A stretch of 64,000 nucleotides of DNA from Ornithinimicrobium pekingense DSM 21552 (GCF_000421185.1 NZ_ATWJ01000008.1:248001-312000); one strand, 5' to 3'. Positions 8,445 through 18,533 are shown, numbered from the stretch's first letter. Program-made: numbers and translations. Notes: a model not told the origin generated them from the sequence alone.

Positions 8445-9749
8445 ATGGCGGGCGTGGCGCGGGCGGCGGCGGCCGGCGCTGTGCTCGCGCTGGCGCTGAC
8501 GGCCTGCTCAGGCGGAGCCGACGACACCGGCGGCTCCGACGAGCCCGTCGCGGCGCCCACCCCCGACGCAGTGGACGTGACCACACCGGGGGCTCCCAGC
8601 GGCCCGACCGACGACAGCGACGTCACCGGCGCGACCGCACCCGGCGGCGCCACGACCGAGGACCCCACCACCGAGGACGCACCGGCGGCCGCGCCGGACG
8701 GCCTCGACGTCGAGGTCGTCCTCGACGGGCTCGCGCTGCCGTGGGACGTGCAGCTGCTGCCCGACGGCACCGCGCTGGTCACCGAGCGGGCCGGCCGGCT
8801 GCTGGCCGTCGACGACCCGCCCGGGTCCGCCGGGGCCCGTGAGGTGTCGATCGACCTGTCCGAGCTCTTCGTCGGCAGCGAGGCGGGGCTGATGGGCCTG
8901 GCGGTCTCGCCGCAGTTCGAGCAGGACCGCACGATCTTCCTCTGCCACGCGGCGCAGCCGACGGGCGGGCGCCCGGACGTCCGGGTCACCCGGTGGACCC
9001 TGGACGCGGACGTGACCGCGGCGACCCAGGACGCCGTCGTCGTGGACGGCATACCCCTGACGTCGGGACGGCACTCGGGCTGCCGTCTGCTCGTCCTGCC
9101 CGACGGCACCCTGCTCGTCGGCACCGGTGACGCCGCCGACGAGCGCAACCCGCAGGCGCTGGACTCCCTCGGCGGCAAGGTCCTGGCCGTCACCCCCGAC
9201 GGGGACCCGGCGGACGCCGACGGTCACGTGGAGGGCGCCGACCCGCGCATCCTCACCTACGGGCACCGCAACGTGCAGGGCCTGGCACTGCAGCCCGGCA
9301 CTGACCCCGCCCGTGTGTGGTCGGTCGAGCACGGTCCCGACGTCGACGACGAGGTCAACGTCCTCGTGCCGGGCGGCAACTACGGCTGGGATCCGGGCCC
9401 CGGCTACGACGAGTCGGTGCCGATGACCGACACGGGCGCCTTCCCGGACGCGGTCGGCGCGGCCTGGAGCAGCGGAGCACCCACGCACGCCACGAGCGGC
9501 GCCGTCTTCCTCGAGGGCGAGCAGTGGGGCGCCTGGGACGGGGCGCTGGCCGTGGCCGAGCTCAAGGGCAGCGGGGTCACGATCTTCGACGTCGACGGCC
9601 AGGAGGTCCTCGGCACCGTCCGTCCGCCGGAGCTCGACGGGACCTACGGGCGGTTGCGGTCGCTCACCCTCGACGACGACGGCGCGCTGTGGGTCACCTC
9701 CTCCGACGGGCAGGGTGACGTCCTGCTGCGCGTGACGCCCGGCGGCTGA
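8445..9749 (+). CDS. Lipoprotein, PQQ-type soluble aldose sugar dehydrogenase family
   Basis: A 434-residue exported lipoprotein. The signal sequence ends in a lipobox LTAC with Cys21, followed by a Thr/Asp/Pro-rich linker to about residue 85. The rest is a six-bladed beta-propeller of the glucose/sorbosone dehydrogenase family: LDGLALPWDVQLLPDGTALVTER, YGHRNVQGLALQPG, VEHGPDVDDEVNVLVPGGNYGWD and a closing LRSLTLDDDGALWVTSSD are typical blade motifs. Relatives oxidise aldose sugars with PQQ outside the membrane; PQQ synthesis genes are not in the window. The gene converges with the GT2 fusion gene. Confidence 0.85.
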   Translation: MAGVARAAAAGAVLALALTACSGGADDTGGSDEPVAAPTPDAVDVTTPGAPSGPTDDSDVTGATAPGGATTEDPTTEDAPAAAPDGLDVEVVLDGLALPWDVQLLPDGTALVTERAGRLLAVDDPPGSAGAREVSIDLSELFVGSEAGLMGLAVSPQFEQDRTIFLCHAAQPTGGRPDVRVTRWTLDADVTAATQDAVVVDGIPLTSGRHSGCRLLVLPDGTLLVGTGDAADERNPQALDSLGGKVLAVTPDGDPADADGHVEGADPRILTYGHRNVQGLALQPGTDPARVWSVEHGPDVDDEVNVLVPGGNYGWDPGPGYDESVPMTDTGAFPDAVGAAWSSGAPTHATSGAVFLEGEQWGAWDGALAVAELKGSGVTIFDVDGQEVLGTVRPPELDGTYGRLRSLTLDDDGALWVTSSDGQGDVLLRVTPGG

Positions 9750-9780
9750 CCTCGACGTCGGTCACGCTCCGAGCCGCCGG
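9739..9780. terminator. Palindrome shared by the 3' ends of two converging genes
   Basis: CCGGCGGCT (9739-9747) and its exact complement (9772-9780) flank an inner GACC/GGTC pair (9748-9751 and 9760-9763). The arms contain the last codons of both the lipoprotein gene and the minus-strand GT2 gene, and only 12 bases separate the genes. A bidirectional terminator is the likely role. Confidence 0.45.
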
Positions 9781-12700
9781 CGCACCTGCTCGAGCCGCTC
9801 CACCTGGCGGCGCACCTGCCGCTCGTAGGCCTCGGCCCGCGGGTGACCGGCGAGCCGGGCGCTGCGACGTGGGTACAGGCTGACGAGCTGGGCGTGACAG
9901 AGCGCCAGCTCCTCCAGCGGCAGGTAGGCGGTGCCGCCCGCCCCCGCACCCTCCACCAGGAGCGCGACGACGAGGTCGAGGACCTCCTCGGGCTCGGCGC
10001 CGAAGAGGTGCAGCTTGGCCGCGTCGTTCATCACCAGGCCCTCGTGCGCCTGCTCCCAGTCGACCAGCACGACCCGGTCCTCGACGGACAGGACGTTGGA
10101 GGCGACGAGGTCGCCGTGGATGAACGACCGGCGCAGCTCGCCGTCCCGGTCGAGCAGGTCCTGCACCCAGGCGGCCAGGGAGGCGGGCACGACGTCGGTG
10201 CGGCACGTCTCGCGCCATCGCTCGGCGAACCCGCCGCCCCAGTGGTCGGTGAGGCGCACGGGCGTCACGCCGTGGCCACGGTGCACCGCGGCCAGCCCGG
10301 TGAGGATCTGCGGGGCGGCCGCGGTCAGCTGCCGCGCACCGGCCAGCGGCGCGCCCGGGAGCCACCGCTCCACGAGGTACGGCATACCTCCGCCGAGGAC
10401 GCCGTGACCCACCATCGGCGGGACGAGGTCGGGCGCGTGCCGCTCGACGACCTCGTGGGCGCGCACCGCCCGCGCGACCCCGCTGCCGCTGCTCGGGCTC
10501 GGCGGCTGCACGACCAGGGTCAGGCCGGCGTCGGCGTAGACGGCGCGCAGCTTGGGTCGTCGCTGCAGGTCGAACTTGCCCAGCACGACGAGGTCCGCGG
10601 CCACCGGCGCGGGCAGCACGGTGACTCCCTCGTCGTCGGGGTCCCAGGCGGCACGCTGGCTGCGGCCCGGCACGAGGGCGGCCACCCGGGGGTCGAGCTC
10701 GGGCCGACGCACCACCCGGTCACGCCCGAGCAGCAGCACGTCGTCCGCCCGACCCGGCAGCGCCGGCTCTGCGCGCTCCGCCTCGGCGACGAGCGCGAGG
10801 GCCTCCCGCAGCCGCGCCACCGGGTCGTCGGTGGCCGCGTGCGGCGCGTCGTCAGCGAGGCTCCGGCGCGCGGCCCGGGCCACCGACGCCCGGCCGGGGC
10901 GCAGGTCGTCGAGCAGCAGCGGCACCGACCATCCCTCCCGCTCCCACGCCTCCTGGTCGGCCACGCTGCGCGCGACCCACCGGGGGACACGGCCCAGGTG
11001 CTCGCGCACGAACGCCCCGGCCGACTCGAGGTCGCGGGGCGGCTCCTGCACCGACGGGGGCACGGCAGCCACGAGGACGCGGTCGGCCGTGGCCCGCGGC
11101 AGCGGGACGGCCGGCAGGGCGAGCACCGACGGCTCCAGCACCACCAGGACCTCGGCGTGCACCGCGTCTGTGTCGGTGACCAGGTCGACCCTTCCCTGCC
11201 TGGCCGCGTCGAGCAGCTCAGGGCTCCAGCCGGGTGAGGCGGCACCGGCACGCGTCAGGTCCTCGCGGCCCAGCACCGCCACCGGCGGCCGGTTCCCGTC
11301 GACCGGGTCACCGCCCCCGAGCACGAGGGAGCGGAGCTCCTCGTCGACCCCGGCCGGCAGCGGGTCGGCCTGGTCGACGACCACGACCAGCGGGTATGCC
11401 GTGCGCGCCGGCCGGGCGCCGGGCAGGTCCCGCACGAAGCCGCGGGGCACCGGGAACGGCCGCATGCCCTCCCGCCGCAGCCGGACGTCCTCCGGTGCGT
11501 TCGCGCCGGCCCTGGCCAGCCCGGCGTGCCAGTGCCGGAAGGCGCTGCGGAAGAGCACCCGGTCGGGGCTGTGCCGGCCGAGCGCGAAGTCCGCCCGGGA
11601 CAGCGACCCCGCCGCCAGCCGCGTGACGGCCAGCGGCCGCACGACGTTGACGACCCCGCCGACCAGCTCGAGCCGCTCCTGCAGCTCGGAGTCCGCGCCC
11701 TTGCGGATGGCGTCGAACCCGCCGACCTGCTCCAGGAGGTCCCGCCGGACGAGCAGCGAGCTCGCGTTCATCCGCTCCGGCCGGTAGCCGAACCACTGCC
11801 GTGTCAGGTCCGGCCGCGCCCGGATCGCGGTGCTCCGGCTGGCCGCCGCGGCGGGCGCCTCGTCGAGCGCGCCCACCTGCAGGGCGATCCGCTCCGGGTG
11901 CGACCAGTCGTCGGCGTCCTGGGTGGTCACGTGGTCACCGCGGGCCACGGCGAGCGCCGCGGCGCGCGCGAGGTAGGACCCGCCGTTGACCTCCTGCCGC
12001 AGCAGCCGCACCCGGTCGTCGAGGGCCTCGCACTCGGCGAAGAGCTCGGCATACCCCGGTCCGGAGGCGTCGTCGACCAGCAGCACCTCGAGGTTGCCCC
12101 ACGACTGGGCGAGCACCGAGGCGACCGAGGTGACCAGCCCGCGGTCGGGCCGGAAGGCCGGGACGACGACCGACACGAGCGGGCCGTCCACGGACCGGTC
12201 GGCCGTCAGCCGGAGCCCGTCGAAGACGGGCCGGAGGGAGGGGTCGACCTCCGGGCCGCGCAGGTCGCGGGCGACGAAGCGCGACCCCAGCAGCTCCTGC
12301 CACCGCTCGTGCGTCGCCGGCTGCTGCGTCCCCTCCGCGTGCGGGTTGACGAGGTCGGCCCGCAGCCCCTCGACCACGTCCGCGCTCACCCCGTCGAGCT
12401 GCTCCAGCCCCTGGCGCACGAGGTCGTGCCGGCCGAGGAGGAAGGCCGCCTGCAGGTAGTGCCGCCGCTCGACGGGCCGCAGCGCACGCGGGCCGCGGGC
12501 GGCCACCACCTGGCGGTAGAGCTCGACCCCCGCCCGCTGCTCCACCTCGTCGCGGGCCGCCCCGAACCAGGCCGTCGCGAGGGCCACCGCGAAGGGCAGC
12601 GTGCTGCCCGGCACCGTCGCCCGGTCCGGGACAGGGGCGCCGTCGGCCAGCCGGACGGCCAGCGACCGGGCGGGGGCGCCGGCGCGGGCGTGCCGCGCCA

Positions 12701-12785
12701 GCGCGTCGAAGGTCGCGTCGTGCTGCCCGCGGAGCGCCGCGCCGAGCAGCCGTTCCTCGGGCGGGGCGACGGCAGGACGGGGCAT
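9762..12785 (-). CDS. Fusion protein: GT2 glycosyltransferase plus APH/choline-kinase-like domain
   Basis: About 1007 residues. Residues 1-195 are alpha-helical with no clear family. From about 200 a GT-A family 2 domain starts ([14 protein letters not shown] at 203-216, LLVDDASG, then the metal motif [14 protein letters not shown]). The region of about 430-730 is unassigned. The C-terminal domain shows the kinase catalytic loop HGDLVASN at about 890-897 and the metal-binding DWEQ at about 909, as in aminoglycoside phosphotransferases and choline kinases. No transmembrane segment is obvious. A role in making a phosphorylated surface glycan or teichoic-acid-like polymer is inference. Start uncertain: ATG 12785 has CACAAT seven bases upstream; ATG 12794 adds three residues. 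Confidence 0.75.
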   Translation of the reverse strand: MPRPAVAPPEERLLGAALRGQHDATFDALARHARAGAPARSLAVRLADGAPVPDRATVPGSTLPFAVALATAWFGAARDEVEQRAGVELYRQVVAARGPRALRPVERRHYLQAAFLLGRHDLVRQGLEQLDGVSADVVEGLRADLVNPHAEGTQQPATHERWQELLGSRFVARDLRGPEVDPSLRPVFDGLRLTADRSVDGPLVSVVVPAFRPDRGLVTSVASVLAQSWGNLEVLLVDDASGPGYAELFAECEALDDRVRLLRQEVNGGSYLARAAALAVARGDHVTTQDADDWSHPERIALQVGALDEAPAAAASRSTAIRARPDLTRQWFGYRPERMNASSLLVRRDLLEQVGGFDAIRKGADSELQERLELVGGVVNVVRPLAVTRLAAGSLSRADFALGRHSPDRVLFRSAFRHWHAGLARAGANAPEDVRLRREGMRPFPVPRGFVRDLPGARPARTAYPLVVVVDQADPLPAGVDEELRSLVLGGGDPVDGNRPPVAVLGREDLTRAGAASPGWSPELLDAARQGRVDLVTDTDAVHAEVLVVLEPSVLALPAVPLPRATADRVLVAAVPPSVQEPPRDLESAGAFVREHLGRVPRWVARSVADQEAWEREGWSVPLLLDDLRPGRASVARAARRSLADDAPHAATDDPVARLREALALVAEAERAEPALPGRADDVLLLGRDRVVRRPELDPRVAALVPGRSQRAAWDPDDEGVTVLPAPVAADLVVLGKFDLQRRPKLRAVYADAGLTLVVQPPSPSSGSGVARAVRAHEVVERHAPDLVPPMVGHGVLGGGMPYLVERWLPGAPLAGARQLTAAAPQILTGLAAVHRGHGVTPVRLTDHWGGGFAERWRETCRTDVVPASLAAWVQDLLDRDGELRRSFIHGDLVASNVLSVEDRVVLVDWEQAHEGLVMNDAAKLHLFGAEPEEVLDLVVALLVEGAGAGGTAYLPLEELALCHAQLVSLYPRRSARLAGHPRAEAYERQVRRQVERLEQVRRRLGA

Positions 12786-12839
12786 GCCGCTCATTGTGCA
12801 CGGCACGGGCCGGACTTCCGGTGCGTCGGCCCACGACCG

Positions 12840-12845
12840 TAGGGT
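12840..12845 (+). promoter_or_regulatory. -10 element TAGGGT for deoD (leaderless)
   Basis: TAGGGT, seven bases, then GTG 12853. No Shine-Dalgarno sequence is visible. Confidence 0.5.
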
Positions 12846-12852
12846 TTGCCGC

Positions 12853-13572
12853 GTGAGCACCCACATCGCCGCGCAGCCCGGCCAGATCGCCCCCCGCGTC
12901 CTCCTCCCCGGCGACCCCCTCCGGGCCCGGTGGATCGCCGAGAACTTCCTCGAGGGGGCAGAGTGCTACAGCGAGGTCCGCGGGATGCTCGGCTTCACCG
13001 GCACCTTCCGCGGCGAGCGCGTCTCGGTGCAGGGGACGGGGATGGGGCAGCCGTCCGCCTCGATCTACGTCAACGAGCTCATCAAGGACTACGACGCCCA
13101 GCAGCTCGTGCGCGTCGGCTCCTGCGGCGCGCTGTCGGAGCAGCTGCGGGTCCGCGACGTCGTCATCGCCCAGGCCGCGGCGACCGACAGCTCGATGAAC
13201 ACCCTGCGCTTCCAGGGCTACCACTTCCCGCCCACCGCGACCTTCGCGCTGCTGCGCAACGCGGTCGAGGTCGCCGAGCGCGCGCAGGTCCGGCACATGG
13301 TCGGCACCGTCTTCAGCTCTGACAGCTTCTACCACTCCCGCGCCGAGCTCACCGCCAACGTCGTGGACTACGGCGTGCTGGCGGTCGAGATGGAGGCCGC
13401 GGAGATCTACACCCTCGCGGCGCGGCACGGGCGCCAGGCGCTCGGGGTCATGACCGTCTCCGACCACATCGTCACCGGCGAGGAGACCACCGCCCAGGAG
13501 CGCGAGCAGACCTTCGGCGACATGGTCACCGTCGCCCTGGAGGCGATGCTCGCCACCCCGCTGCCCGGCTGA
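12853..13572 (+). CDS. deoD: Purine-nucleoside phosphorylase, DeoD type
   Basis: A 239-residue hexameric-type purine nucleoside phosphorylase, which splits purine (deoxy)nucleosides with phosphate in nucleotide salvage. Family motifs are the phosphate loop [15 protein letters not shown], the strand [26 protein letters not shown], and the base/ribose site [19 protein letters not shown] with the later [10 protein letters not shown]. Length matches the E. coli enzyme (239). It starts with GTG and stands alone, divergent from the GT2 fusion gene. Confidence 0.92.
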   Translation: MSTHIAAQPGQIAPRVLLPGDPLRARWIAENFLEGAECYSEVRGMLGFTGTFRGERVSVQGTGMGQPSASIYVNELIKDYDAQQLVRVGSCGALSEQLRVRDVVIAQAAATDSSMNTLRFQGYHFPPTATFALLRNAVEVAERAQVRHMVGTVFSSDSFYHSRAELTANVVDYGVLAVEMEAAEIYTLAARHGRQALGVMTVSDHIVTGEETTAQEREQTFGDMVTVALEAMLATPLPG

Positions 13573-13580
13573 GGCCGCCA

Positions 13581-14099
13581 TCAGCGTGGGTCGGCGTGCT
13601 CCGGCGGCCACACCACGGTGAAGCGCTCGAGGACGATCTCCTGGTCCTCGGTCCACGACTCCCCCCGGGCTGCGCAGGTCCGGGTCCAGTAGCGGCGGTG
13701 CTCGCGCCGCCAGCTCTCCAGCGTCAGGTCGTCCTCGCCCTCGTCCCGGGCGAACGCCGTGTCGGCGGTGTCGATGGTGCCGATGCGCAGCTCGGTGCTG
13801 CGCAGGACCACCCGGGGAGTCCCCCTCCCGTCGCACGCGACCCAGTGCGAGCCGACCCGCGGCAGCTGCTCACCCTCGGCCACGAAGTCGGCCACCAGCG
13901 CCGACGTCGCGCGCTTCCCACCGGCCAGCACCAGCTCCAGCAGTTCGTCGGCCAGGGCCTCGGAGTCACCGAAGCGCTCGACGGTGTGCTCCGGGCAGGC
14001 GGCGACCGCCTCGGGGTGGGCAGCGGCATACTCCTGCCACAGCACGGACGCGGCGGCCCTGTCCGGCTCACCCGGGGGTATGCGGTGTGGTTCGCTCAC
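13581..14099 (-). CDS. ASCH domain protein
   Basis: A 172-residue protein whose central part matches the ASCH (PUA-like) family: LELVLAGGKRATSAL near 55-69 is the conserved Gly-Lys-x-x-Thr-Ser loop, with LPRVGSHWVACDGRGTPRVVLRSTELRI and a closing ERFTVVWP strand. ASCH domains are thought to bind RNA or nucleotides; some have amidohydrolase or ribonuclease activity. Codon 7 is the rare Ile codon ATA, inside a CATACC motif. It converges with deoD eight bases away; I see no functional link. Confidence 0.8.
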   Translation of the reverse strand: MSEPHRIPPGEPDRAAASVLWQEYAAAHPEAVAACPEHTVERFGDSEALADELLELVLAGGKRATSALVADFVAEGEQLPRVGSHWVACDGRGTPRVVLRSTELRIGTIDTADTAFARDEGEDDLTLESWRREHRRYWTRTCAARGESWTEDQEIVLERFTVVWPPEHADPR

Positions 14100-14124
14100 C
14101 AGCGAACCCTCTCACCCGGGGGGA

Positions 14125-15873
14125 TCACCCGGCGCGGCGGGCCACGACGTCGACGAAGACCTGCGGCAGCTCGCGGGGGTCGCGCAGCACGAGCGACTCC
14201 CCGCCGGCGGCGGCGGCCAGACGCTCCAGCGCGTCGGCGTCGACGTCCGGACCCATCCCGATGAGCACGACGGTCACGGGTCGGTCGCCCGGCGCGCGCG
14301 CCTCCTCGAGCCGCTCGACCACCTCGTCCTCGGACAGCCCGCCCGTGCTGTCGTCGTTGATGCCGTCGGTGAGCAGCAGCACCGAGCTGATGGCGTCGGG
14401 CCGGTAGTCCTCCTGCATGAACTGGTAGGCCGCCCAGAGGGCGTCGTGCAGGCCGGTGTCGCCCTGCAGGGTGTCCAGCCCGAGGTCCTCGGTCTCGGCC
14501 AGAAGGACGTCCTCGTGGGTGACCCCGCTGCGGACCTCCTCGTTGAGCGGGCGCAACGGCACGACCTCGACGAAGTCCGTGTCGTCGTCGAGCGCCGTGG
14601 CGAAGTACCAGAGCCCGATGGCCGTCTGCCCGGGCACGACCGCCAGGGCTGTCTGCGCGGCCTCGCGCGTGAGGTCGATGCGGGTGGTCCCCTCGCCGAC
14701 GACCGCCTCCATGGAGCCGGAGATGTCGATGAGGGTGAGGATCCGCGACTGCGGCGCGATGACGGCCCAGGTGCGCGCCAGCCTGGCGCTGACCTCGGCG
14801 TCCGGCGCGGCCGCCTGCAGCGCCAGGTCCTCGGGGATCCCCGGCACACCGGGTGCCTCGCCGTCGGCACCGGGCCGCAGGTCCAGCGCGAGCAGGTCGG
14901 CGGCCCCGTCCTCGGAGAGCAGCTGCTCCTCGAGCGCGTCGACGGCCTCGGCGGACCCGGCGTCACCGACGCGCACGAAGGGCATCGTGACCGTCCCGAC
15001 GCCGCCCTGCAGGGCGACGCCCCGCAGCTCCTCGCCGTCGGCGACGGCCCGGCCGAGCTGCTGCTCCGTGGCCGGCACGAGGGTCGTCGGGTCGCTGCGC
15101 ACCGCCGCGAGGGGGTCCCCCTGGATGGAGCTCTGCGCGAGCAGCACCAGCAGGTTGCGGCCCGGGCTGCCGGGCTCGGACAGCCCTCCGAGCTGGTCGG
15201 AGGTGGAGCCGAGCAGCGCCATCGAGGCCGGGTCGGTGCGCGGGTCCCCCAGGCGCAGCGACACCTCGGGACCGCCCGAGGCGACGGACTCCTGGTACTG
15301 CTGCAGGACCTCGGCGAAGGTCGAGTCGGGGCCCACCCCGAGGTCGGCCAGACCGGCGACGACCTCCGGACGGCCGGTGAGCAGGACCGGGCTGGTGGCC
15401 ACCGTCTGCCCGACGTCCAGGTCGGTGCCCGACTGCTCGACCAGCTGCGCCCACGCCAGCGAGCTGGGCAGCCACACGTCCGGCTCCTCCCCGTCGCGCA
15501 GGCTGGCCTGGAAGACGGCGGTGTCGCGCGAGACGACGGCGTAGGTGAAGCAGTCCGCCGACCCCTCGGCCGCCCGGTCGGCGGCCGACTCCACGGCCGG
15601 CAGCAGCTCCGGGGCGCTCCACACCGTCACGGCCTCGCAGCTCGGCGGACCCTCCACGGGTGAGCCGCCGCCGGACGCCCCCGCGCCGTCGGACTCCTCC
15701 GCACCGGTCGTGGCAGCCGCCCCGTCCCCGGAGGCGGCCCCGTCCGCGGGCCCCGCCCCGTCGCGGTCCAGCCACCAGAGCAGGCCGAGGCCCCCGACGA
15801 GGAGGACCACGACGAGAAGGACGACCATCCCTGCTCCGAAGTTCACGGGCTCCGGGGCGCTGTGCTTCGCCAC
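14125..15873 (-). CDS. Membrane-anchored substrate-binding and VWA domain protein
   Basis: About 582 residues. An N-terminal membrane segment (VVLLVVVLLVGGLGLLWWL, about 17-35) is followed by a Gly/Ala/Ser-rich linker to about 75, then an extracellular solute-binding-like domain (VTVWSAPELLPAVESAADR, EEPDVWLPSSLAW, ATSPVLLTG). A C-terminal von Willebrand A domain follows, with MIDAS motif DISGSM near residue 382 and later LLLTDGIND. Actinobacteria often carry this pair in one protein, outside the membrane; the ligand is unknown. GTG 15873 is six bases after TATTTT, so I prefer it to longer upstream frames that run into the Nudix gene. Confidence 0.82.
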   Translation of the reverse strand: MAKHSAPEPVNFGAGMVVLLVVVLLVGGLGLLWWLDRDGAGPADGAASGDGAAATTGAEESDGAGASGGGSPVEGPPSCEAVTVWSAPELLPAVESAADRAAEGSADCFTYAVVSRDTAVFQASLRDGEEPDVWLPSSLAWAQLVEQSGTDLDVGQTVATSPVLLTGRPEVVAGLADLGVGPDSTFAEVLQQYQESVASGGPEVSLRLGDPRTDPASMALLGSTSDQLGGLSEPGSPGRNLLVLLAQSSIQGDPLAAVRSDPTTLVPATEQQLGRAVADGEELRGVALQGGVGTVTMPFVRVGDAGSAEAVDALEEQLLSEDGAADLLALDLRPGADGEAPGVPGIPEDLALQAAAPDAEVSARLARTWAVIAPQSRILTLIDISGSMEAVVGEGTTRIDLTREAAQTALAVVPGQTAIGLWYFATALDDDTDFVEVVPLRPLNEEVRSGVTHEDVLLAETEDLGLDTLQGDTGLHDALWAAYQFMQEDYRPDAISSVLLLTDGINDDSTGGLSEDEVVERLEEARAPGDRPVTVVLIGMGPDVDADALERLAAAAGGESLVLRDPRELPQVFVDVVARRAG

Positions 15874-15879
15874 TCTCGC

Positions 15880-15885
15880 AAAATA
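15880..15885 (-). promoter_or_regulatory. -10 element TATTTT for the VWA protein gene (leaderless)
   Basis: On the minus strand TATTTT stands six bases before GTG 15873. It is strikingly A/T-rich for this genome, which supports a promoter role. Confidence 0.55.
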
Positions 15886-15971
15886 GCGCAGTCCGCGGGC
15901 CCCGGTCACCGGCCCGAAAAGGTGAACCCGCGGGCCGCGGGCGCGGCTTCTGGACGACGCCGCCTCGACGG

Positions 15972-16799
15972 TCAGCGGACCCGCGGCACCCCGTCCTCCA
16001 GGAAGACGGTGTGCCGCCCGTGGGCCCGCTCGGCGGCGACCACCGATCCCAGCAGCCGGTGGACGTAGGGCGCGACGTGCCCCGCCGCCTCCTGCGGCGT
16101 GCGCCAGTGGACGGCCCTGATCTCCGAGGGCTGGAGGGTGACGCGCTCGGGCAGGTCCGGGTGCTGGCCGAGGTCGAAGACCAGCAGCAGGGCGTCGGTC
16201 CACTGCTTGTAGGGCGGCAGCCAGTCGACCGCCACGAGGTCGCCGACGGGCAGGTCGACGCCGAGCTCCTCGCGCACCTCACGCTGCAGCGACGCCACCG
16301 GCGTCTCCGCCGGCTCGGCCACCCCGCCGACCAGGTCCCAGTCCTTCTTGTAGGTCAGCTCGCACAGCAGCACCCGCCCGGCGCCGTCCCCGACCAGCCC
16401 CTGGACGATGAGCCGCTTGGTCGGCAGGGAGGCGTCGAGCATCGCCAGGAACGCCTCCTGGGTGCCGGGCGCCGGGTCGTCGCGCAGGCGCGCCAGGCGC
16501 AGCACGTCGACGGGTATGCCGTCGCGCGAGACCCCCCGCCCGCGGGCGCGGCCCTCGGGGCGCAGCCCGGCGCGCTGCAGGACCTTGCGCAGGGCTGCCT
16601 GCTCCGGCGCGACGTCAGCCTCGACCCGGTGGTGTCCCGCGGCGAAGGCCTCCTCGACCAGGGCCCGCACCTGTCCCAGCGCACGCTCGGCCGCCTGCTC
16701 GCCGTCGACCCGCAGGTGCTGCAGGCCGACCAGGGTGACCACGCCCCGCTGGGCGGCGCGCAGCCCGGCACCCGCCTCGCCGTCGCCGTCCGGCGCCAT
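15972..16799 (-). CDS. Nudix hydrolase with an extra N-terminal domain
   Basis: A 275-residue protein. The C-terminal half is a Nudix domain with the full box GX5EX7REVREELGV near 158-180, expected to hydrolyse a nucleoside diphosphate linked to another group. The N-terminal part of about 120 residues (GHHRVEADVAPEQAALRKVLQRAGLR) resembles the helical end of a GNAT acetyltransferase but lacks a clear acetyl-CoA loop, so I do not call one. ATG 16799 has GGAGG eight bases upstream and follows the paaN stop by 23 bases, so it may be co-transcribed with paaN. Confidence 0.78.
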   Translation of the reverse strand: MAPDGDGEAGAGLRAAQRGVVTLVGLQHLRVDGEQAAERALGQVRALVEEAFAAGHHRVEADVAPEQAALRKVLQRAGLRPEGRARGRGVSRDGIPVDVLRLARLRDDPAPGTQEAFLAMLDASLPTKRLIVQGLVGDGAGRVLLCELTYKKDWDLVGGVAEPAETPVASLQREVREELGVDLPVGDLVAVDWLPPYKQWTDALLLVFDLGQHPDLPERVTLQPSEIRAVHWRTPQEAAGHVAPYVHRLLGSVVAAERAHGRHTVFLEDGVPRVR

Positions 16800-16822
16800 A
16801 CCCCTGACCTCCGTGCCGTCCC

Positions 16823-18526
16823 TCAGACGTGCCGCCGGCTGGTGATGACCCGGAAGCGCCCGGCCACGAACGCCGCGTCCGCGTAGGCGGCGTTGGCGGC
16901 CGGGTTGGCACCGGTGCCGTGGAAGTCGGAGAACGCCGCGGTCTGGTTGACGAAGATCTGCCCGGTGAGGTTCTCGGACAGCGCGACACCCGCGTCGGCC
17001 GCCGCGTCGCGGGCCGCGTCCAGGACCTGCTCGTCGGTGGAGTAGACGGCCGCGGTCATCCCGCCGTGCTCGCGCACCGTCTCGGTGAAGCGCCGCAGCG
17101 ACTCGGCGGTGTCCTGCGTCCGCACGACGAAGGCCACCGGCCCGAAGCACTCCTGGGTGTAGGCGCCCGTGTTGTCGGCGAGGACCCCGACGAGTGCGGG
17201 CGTGCGGACCACGGCGTCGGGGTAGGTGGGGTGGGTCACCGCGCGGGAGTCGAGGACGACCTCCCCGCCCAGACGCTCGGCGAGCGCGGGGACGTGGGTG
17301 GCGCGGGAGCGGACGTCGTCGTTGACCGTCGCACCGAGGATCTCCACGGCGCGGGCGTCGTCGGCGGTGAAGCGGGTGATCGCCTCGGCGAGCCGGCCGG
17401 CGAACTCGTCCGCCGACAGGTGGCCCTGGTCGGTGTCGACACCGGTGGAGGGGACGTAGACGTTCTGCGGGGCCGTGCACATCTGGCCCGAGTAGAGGGA
17501 GAAGGAGAAGGCGAGGTTGCCCAGCATGCCCTCGAGGTCGTCGGTGGAGTCGACGACGACGGTGTTGAGGCCGGCCTTCTCGGTGTAGACCAGCTTGCCC
17601 TGCGCGGCGGCCTCGGTCTCCAGCCAGTGCCCGAAGCCCGGGCCGCCGGTGTAGTCGATGATCCGCACGGCCGGGTCCAGCGCGAGGTCCTTGGCGAGGG
17701 TGCCGCCGTCGTCCTCGGGTGCGAGCTGGACGAGGGCCCGGTCGAAACCGGCCTCGGCCAGCACGTCGCGGGCGATCGCGACGGTCAGCGCCAGCGGCAG
17801 CACGGCCCGGGGGTGGGGCTTGATGACCACGGGGTTGCCGGTGGCGAGGCTGGCGAAGATGCCGGGGTAGGCGTTCCACGTCGGGAAGGTGTTGCAGCCG
17901 ATGACGAGGGCCACGCCGCGGGGCACGAGGCGGTAGTCCTTCTGCATGCGGATCGGCTCACCCTTGGCCGGCTTCTCCCAGGTCACCGAGGCCGGGATGC
18001 GCCGCTGCTCCTCCAGCGCCACGACGATGGCCTCGAGCGCGCGGTCCTGGGCGTGCGGGCCGCCGGCCTGGAAGGACATGACGAACGGCTGGCCGCTGGT
18101 GTGCATCACCGCGTGGGCCATCTCGTGGGAGCGGCGGTTGATGCGCTCGACGATCTCGGTGCAGACGGCGGCGCGCACCTCGGCCCCGGCGTCCCGCCAG
18201 GCGGGCAGGACGGCCTGGGCCGCGGCCATCGCCGCCGGGACGTCGAGCTCGGGGTAGCGCACGCCGAGGGCGGGGCCGTAGGGGCTGCGCTCGGAGCCGA
18301 CGGTCCGGCCCGTGGTGGGCTGGTCGGCGAGCGCGGTGAAGTCCTTGTTGAGGTGCGCCTCGTGGGCCGCCTGCCCGTCCTGGGGGGCGGTCTCCCCGTA
18401 GACGCGCGGGCTGGGCGACTCGGGGTAGCGACTGTAGTAGCTGCGCTCGCGCAAGGCCTGGGTGGCCGCGTCGAGCGTCTCACGGTGCGTCTCGAGGAAC
18501 GGGTGCGTCGTGGCGGTCTCGGGCAT
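16823..18526 (-). CDS. paaN: Phenylacetic acid degradation protein PaaN (aldehyde dehydrogenase family)
   Basis: A 567-residue aldehyde-dehydrogenase-superfamily protein. The N-terminal region with HETLDAATQALRERSYYSRYPESPS-like sequence and HLNKDF is typical of PaaN. The NAD site GCNTFPTWNAYPG, the ETEA segment and the catalytic-cysteine stretch SGQMCTAPQNVYV are all visible. It is thought to oxidise the ring-opened semialdehyde in aerobic phenylacetate breakdown; unlike E. coli PaaZ, no hydratase domain is attached. ATG 18526 lies seven bases after TAGGGT. Other paa genes lie 4 kb away on the opposite strand. Confidence 0.85.
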   Translation of the reverse strand: MPETATTHPFLETHRETLDAATQALRERSYYSRYPESPSPRVYGETAPQDGQAAHEAHLNKDFTALADQPTTGRTVGSERSPYGPALGVRYPELDVPAAMAAAQAVLPAWRDAGAEVRAAVCTEIVERINRRSHEMAHAVMHTSGQPFVMSFQAGGPHAQDRALEAIVVALEEQRRIPASVTWEKPAKGEPIRMQKDYRLVPRGVALVIGCNTFPTWNAYPGIFASLATGNPVVIKPHPRAVLPLALTVAIARDVLAEAGFDRALVQLAPEDDGGTLAKDLALDPAVRIIDYTGGPGFGHWLETEAAAQGKLVYTEKAGLNTVVVDSTDDLEGMLGNLAFSFSLYSGQMCTAPQNVYVPSTGVDTDQGHLSADEFAGRLAEAITRFTADDARAVEILGATVNDDVRSRATHVPALAERLGGEVVLDSRAVTHPTYPDAVVRTPALVGVLADNTGAYTQECFGPVAFVVRTQDTAESLRRFTETVREHGGMTAAVYSTDEQVLDAARDAAADAGVALSENLTGQIFVNQTAAFSDFHGTGANPAANAAYADAAFVAGRFRVITSRRHV

Positions 18527-18533
18527 GGTCCCC

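Noticed and set aside
13568-13588. Small palindrome GCTGA...TCAGC between deoD and the ASCH gene
   Set aside because: Only five pairs; too weak to call a terminator.
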